Of a stretch of DNA of 35,327 nt, positions 31,902 to 35,327 are shown piece after piece. How positions within the stretch are numbered: the stretch's first letter is position 1; each line of letters begins with the position of its first letter. The stretch covers positions 1-35,327 of the forward strand of contig JAFGBV010000201.1 of the NCBI GenBank assembly GCA_016932955.1, in the 5' to 3' direction. The position numbers and the translations under genes were made by a program. The notes beneath the pieces are model-generated. The model did not search any database. It was not told the origin of the DNA and saw only the letters and a list, made by a program, of their open reading frames with translations. The stretch comes from Anaerolineales bacterium (GTDB lineage: Bacteria > Chloroflexota > Anaerolineae > Anaerolineales > UBA4823).

Positions 31902-33326
31902 ATGACTCACCCGAAAGCCATCCCGTCTCAAAGCCCTCTTCGCCTGCGCATCCGCGAGCGGCGGATCTTGCTTGTGTTTGGCGATATTTTGATGGGGGTG
32001 ATCGCTCTCTTGATCGCATTGTTGTTCTGGTCCTCGGCGGATGTCGCCCGGTCCTTCTCGATGGACTTCCTGCGCCGCACACCGGGATGGTTCTTTTTGC
32101 TACCGTTGGTATGGCCGATCCTAATGTTGTGGCTTTACGAGGATCACCGGGCGCGCAGCATGGAAATGACCCTGCGTGGGATTGGTCTGGCAGCCGGCCT
32201 CGGGTTGGGGCTATATCTACTGCTCTACTTCACCTCCGAGCCCAATTCGCTTCCACGCCTGGGCGTGGCGATCTTCATTATTGCTGTTTCAATCCTCTCA
32301 CTCATCTGGCGCCTGTCATACATTCGCATCTTCACTGCACCGCAGTTCTTACGACGGGTTTTGCTGGTTGGAGCAGGTGAGACGGGAAAGATCATGCTTA
32401 GAATCATCGGCGAAATGAATCCGAAGCCATTTATCCTGGCAGGGATCATTGACGATGACCCGGATAAGATCGGCTCCCAGATCGATGGCCTGGAAGTCTT
32501 TGGCGGCGGCGATATCTTGCTGGAAACAATCCATAAACACAGCATCACTGACCTGATCGTAGCCATTTCCGGGCGCATGAATGGCAGTATGTTCCAGGCA
32601 TTGTTGGATGCACAAGAAACGGGTATTGACATCACACGCATGCCAGTTGCCTACGAAGAATTACTCAACCGTGTTCCCATTCGTTATCTAGAAGCCGATT
32701 GGATTCTGCGCTCATTTGTTGATCAGACGCGCGTAAATACCTTGTATGAAATGACCAAGCGTTTGCTAGATATCCTCGGCGGCCTGATCGGCCTGGCGGT
32801 TTTACTGTTCATCTTGCCTATGGTTTCTCTGGCAACCTTGGTGGATAGCGGCTTGCCGATCTTCTACACTCAAACTCGCCTGGGGCGCGCCGGGCAAAGC
32901 TATAAGATTTACAAATTCCGCACGATGCGCCAGAACGCCGAACCGGATGGACAGCCTCGTTGGGCAGAAGAGAACGACCAGCGTGCTACTGCCGTCGGGC
33001 GCGTCTTGCGCAAGACCCATCTCGATGAGATCCCCCAGGTGATCAATGTATTGCGCGGCGAGATGAGCCTGGTTGGGCCGCGCGCTGAGCGCCCCGAATT
33101 GGTGGCGTGGTTCCAACAGCATGTTCCCTTCTACCGCGCCCGCCTCCTTGTCCGCCCAGGCATCACCGGTTGGGCTCAGGTTAATCAGGAATATGCAGCT
33201 ACGATTGACGAGACGATTGAAAAACTGGAATATGACCTTTATTACATCAAGCACCGGAGCCTGATCATGGACTTACGCGTGATCATGCGCACCCCGATGA
33301 TGGTGCTCGGCCTGCGAGGAAGATGA
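31902..33326 (+). CDS. Polyprenyl-phosphate sugar-1-phosphate transferase
   Basis: A 474-residue initiating enzyme of lipid-linked polysaccharide synthesis (WbaP/Cps2E type): it moves a sugar-1-phosphate from a nucleotide sugar to undecaprenyl phosphate. It has about four N-terminal membrane helices, a cytosolic Rossmann domain (VLLVGAGETGKIML), a further hydrophobic segment (about 290-320), and the catalytic domain with YKIYKFRTM, HLDEIPQVINVLRGEMS, LVGPRAERPE and PGITGWAQVN. ATG 31902 is chosen, directly after a GTG codon. The stop overlaps the next gene (ATGA, 33323-33326). Confidence 0.93.
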   Translation: MTHPKAIPSQSPLRLRIRERRILLVFGDILMGVIALLIALLFWSSADVARSFSMDFLRRTPGWFFLLPLVWPILMLWLYEDHRARSMEMTLRGIGLAAGLGLGLYLLLYFTSEPNSLPRLGVAIFIIAVSILSLIWRLSYIRIFTAPQFLRRVLLVGAGETGKIMLRIIGEMNPKPFILAGIIDDDPDKIGSQIDGLEVFGGGDILLETIHKHSITDLIVAISGRMNGSMFQALLDAQETGIDITRMPVAYEELLNRVPIRYLEADWILRSFVDQTRVNTLYEMTKRLLDILGGLIGLAVLLFILPMVSLATLVDSGLPIFYTQTRLGRAGQSYKIYKFRTMRQNAEPDGQPRWAEENDQRATAVGRVLRKTHLDEIPQVINVLRGEMSLVGPRAERPELVAWFQQHVPFYRARLLVRPGITGWAQVNQEYAATIDETIEKLEYDLYYIKHRSLIMDLRVIMRTPMMVLGLRGR

Positions 33327-35215
33327 ACTTGAAGCAATCTATCCTCTTTCGCAACCGCACCCTCCTGGTGGGTGATCTTTTCTTGATCGTTGTCTCCGTT
33401 CTGGGCAGCTTTGTTCTGCGCGTCAACCTGGGCGCACGCCTAGTGGATTTTGCCTTCCAGATCTCCGTGATGGCAGGGATCGCCCTGCTCATCAAGCCCA
33501 TTGTTTATTACCGCTTTGGCCTTTACCGCCGCCTGTGGGTTTACGCCAGCATCCAGGAAGTGAAATTAATTGCCGCTGCCGTCACCACAGCCTCGATCCT
33601 GAGCGGTGTCACGGTGACACTGCTCACCTTCTTCGTCCCCTTCGAAGACTATTCACGAAGTGTCTTGTTCATTGACTGGATGCTCTCCCTCATCGCTGTT
33701 GGCGGGCTACGCTTTTCCCTGCGCCTGGTCTCGGAAAGCCAGTCCAAGGCGGCCAGCCAGCACAGCCGGGCGCGCCGGGTGCTGGTGGTTGGCGCAGGAG
33801 ATGCCGGCGCTCTGGTGGTACGGGAGATGCAACGCAATCCACAGGCAAACTTGGCCCCGGTCGGTTTTGTCGATGATGATCCCACCAAACACAAGCAGCA
33901 GATCCATAGTGTTCCGGTATTAGGCCAGCTAGATAACCTTGACCATTTAATCCAATCATACAAGATCGAAGAGGTGATCATTGCCATCCCCAGCGCAGCA
34001 GGGCAAGTGGTGCGTAAAGTGGCAGAGACCTGTCGCCAGAACAACGTGTCTTTCCGCACCATGCCCAGCATTCACGAGTTGATCGGGGGAAAAATTAGCG
34101 TCAACCGCCTGCGCGAGGTAGATATCACCGATCTGTTGCGCCGCTCCCCAGCTCATATTGACAATGAATTAATCGCCTTGAGCCTCAAAGATCGCCGGGC
34201 CCTGATCACAGGTGCGGGTGGGTCGATTGGGCGTGAGCTTTGCCGCCAGGTTGCCCGCTGGGAGCCTGCGGAATTAATCTTGCTGGGTCATGGCGAGAAT
34301 AGCATCTTTGAAACCCTGATCGAGCTGGAACACGACTTTCCAGAGCTAAAGGTACACCCTGCCATCGCCGATATTCGCGATCAAGAACGGCTCAATGCAA
34401 TCTTTGCCCAACACCGCCCGCAGGTGGTGCTGCACACAGCCGCCCATAAGCACCTGCCGCTCATGCAGGTCAATATCGAGGAAGCCATCACGAATAATAT
34501 CCTCGGCACACGGAATGTGGTGAATGCGGCGTTGGCTTACCCCGTCGAGCGGCTGGTGATGATTTCCACAGATAAGGCGATTTGCCCAACGAGCGTGTAT
34601 GGGGCAACCAAGAGGATTGGGGAGATGATCGTTTTGGATGCTGCCCGGCATGGCGGAAGCCCATTCTCCGTCGTGCGCTTTGGCAATGTATTGGGCAGCC
34701 GCGGCAGCGTCATCCTGGTCTTCAAGCGCCAGATCGCCAGCGGCGGCCCGGTGACAGTCACCCACCCCGATATGCACCGCTACTTCATGACCATCCCAGA
34801 AGCCGTCCACCTGGTTCTGCAGGCATTTGCCATGGGCCAGGGCGGAGAAGTATTCGTGCTGAATATGGGAGAGCAAGTTCGCATTCTAGAGTTAGCCGAA
34901 GATCTGATCCGCCTCTCTGGCCTGGAGCCTGGCAAAGATATCGAGATCGTCTTCACCGGTATCCGTCCCGGTGAAAAGCTGCGTGAGGCCCTGTGGGATG
35001 AGGGTGCCAATTACCAGCCCACCCTGCACCCTGATGTGTTATGGTTGGATGAGGAAGAGACGCTCAATGGTAACCTGCTCCGTACAACAATAGACCACCT
35101 GATCCAGCTTGCCCGCCAAGGCGACACAGAAAGTATTGTCGCTTTGCTGGACAAGTCCATCCCTGGCGCTGCAGTTACCACCTCCCCACCAACCGACCTG
35201 ACTTCCATACTCTAA
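33323..35215 (+). CDS. CapD/FlaA1-like membrane nucleotide-sugar dehydratase or epimerase
   Basis: A 630-residue protein with four N-terminal membrane helices, a first Rossmann domain (GAGDAG, 157-162) and a C-terminal short-chain dehydrogenase domain (GAGGSIG, 297-303). In related UDP-GlcNAc 4,6-dehydratases (WbpM, PglF) the catalytic run is TDK followed by a Met-x3-Lys. Here TDK is kept (416-418), but the later motif is YGATK with Tyr426 and Lys430, as in classical SDR epimerases. VRFGNVLGSRGSV, THPDMHRYFMTIPEA and FTGIRPGEKL complete the family signature. It makes a modified UDP-sugar for the polymer started by its neighbour; whether it is a dehydratase or epimerase is open. Confidence 0.9.
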   Translation: MNLKQSILFRNRTLLVGDLFLIVVSVLGSFVLRVNLGARLVDFAFQISVMAGIALLIKPIVYYRFGLYRRLWVYASIQEVKLIAAAVTTASILSGVTVTLLTFFVPFEDYSRSVLFIDWMLSLIAVGGLRFSLRLVSESQSKAASQHSRARRVLVVGAGDAGALVVREMQRNPQANLAPVGFVDDDPTKHKQQIHSVPVLGQLDNLDHLIQSYKIEEVIIAIPSAAGQVVRKVAETCRQNNVSFRTMPSIHELIGGKISVNRLREVDITDLLRRSPAHIDNELIALSLKDRRALITGAGGSIGRELCRQVARWEPAELILLGHGENSIFETLIELEHDFPELKVHPAIADIRDQERLNAIFAQHRPQVVLHTAAHKHLPLMQVNIEEAITNNILGTRNVVNAALAYPVERLVMISTDKAICPTSVYGATKRIGEMIVLDAARHGGSPFSVVRFGNVLGSRGSVILVFKRQIASGGPVTVTHPDMHRYFMTIPEAVHLVLQAFAMGQGGEVFVLNMGEQVRILELAEDLIRLSGLEPGKDIEIVFTGIRPGEKLREALWDEGANYQPTLHPDVLWLDEEETLNGNLLRTTIDHLIQLARQGDTESIVALLDKSIPGAAVTTSPPTDLTSIL

Positions 35216-35327
35216 TGATGACCAATACTGCTTTAGAAATGGGCCAATTCCTCGATCAGCACCCCGAGGCGCACATTCTGCAATGCCCAGCCTGGGGCGA
35301 GTTGAAAGCCCAGTTCGGCTGGCAAGT
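35215..35327 (+). CDS. FemAB-like aminoacyltransferase, N-terminus (partial)
   Basis: The first 37 codons are in the window. HILQCPAWGELKAQFGW resembles the start of FemA/FemB/FemX proteins, which use aminoacyl-tRNA to add amino acids to the peptidoglycan stem peptide. Two ATG codons stand in a row (35215 and 35218); the first overlaps the CapD-like stop (TAATG), which indicates coupling. The gene runs past the window edge, so the function is tentative. Confidence 0.65.
   Translation, partial: MMTNTALEMGQFLDQHPEAHILQCPAWGELKAQFGWQ

Overview
The window reads as a chromosomal segment of an anaerobic or facultative bacterium of the Chloroflexota, most likely Anaerolineae. This is inferred from gene content (fused ADP-forming acetate--CoA ligase, membrane-anchored clostripain-type peptidase, rpsO-pnp, a complex I set with two NuoM proteins); no marker gene was compared with a database. 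It is densely coded and moderately GC-rich. I see no CRISPR array, insertion sequence, prophage, tRNA or rRNA.

Layout. 1-10165 (+): tail of an unknown gene, then fused acetate--CoA ligase, a stand-alone phosphotransacetylase N-terminal-like protein, a C11 peptidase, rpsO with a structured leader, pnp, a strong terminator, and an ECF sigma factor overlapping a DUF4367-type membrane protein. 10152-11783 (-): ABC-F protein with a long, hairpin-rich leader. 12047-15871 (+): a nucleotidyltransferase/HEPN pair of toxin-antitoxin type, then a coupled trio of M48 metalloprotease, adenosine deaminase-like protein and a winged-helix/iron-sulfur protein. 15891-29361 (-): a 13.5-kb bioenergetic block that in transcription order holds nuoA, nuoH, nuoJ, nuoK, nuoL, nuoM, a second nuoM, nuoN, atpZ, atpB, atpE, a b-delta fusion atpF, and murE. 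29726-35327 (+): creatininase-family hydrolase, RidA, then a polysaccharide cluster (family 2 glycosyltransferase, polyprenyl-phosphate sugar transferase, CapD-like nucleotide-sugar enzyme, start of a FemAB-like protein).

How it works together. The bioenergetic block encodes only membrane parts: complex I membrane-arm subunits without NuoB-G and NuoI, and the Fo part of ATP synthase without F1. The electron-input arm and the catalytic head must be encoded elsewhere. The most noteworthy features are the complex I architecture (two NuoM subunits and a NuoL with a lengthened C-terminal lateral-helix region, the hallmark of the '2M' complex I; one NuoM lacks the usual lysine of helix 7) and a compact subunit b fused to only the C-terminal half of delta. 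Several promoters have extended -10 elements, and two lie so close to start codons that the mRNAs should be leaderless or nearly so. Leader structures upstream of the ABC-F gene, rpsO and nuoA are candidate regulatory RNAs.
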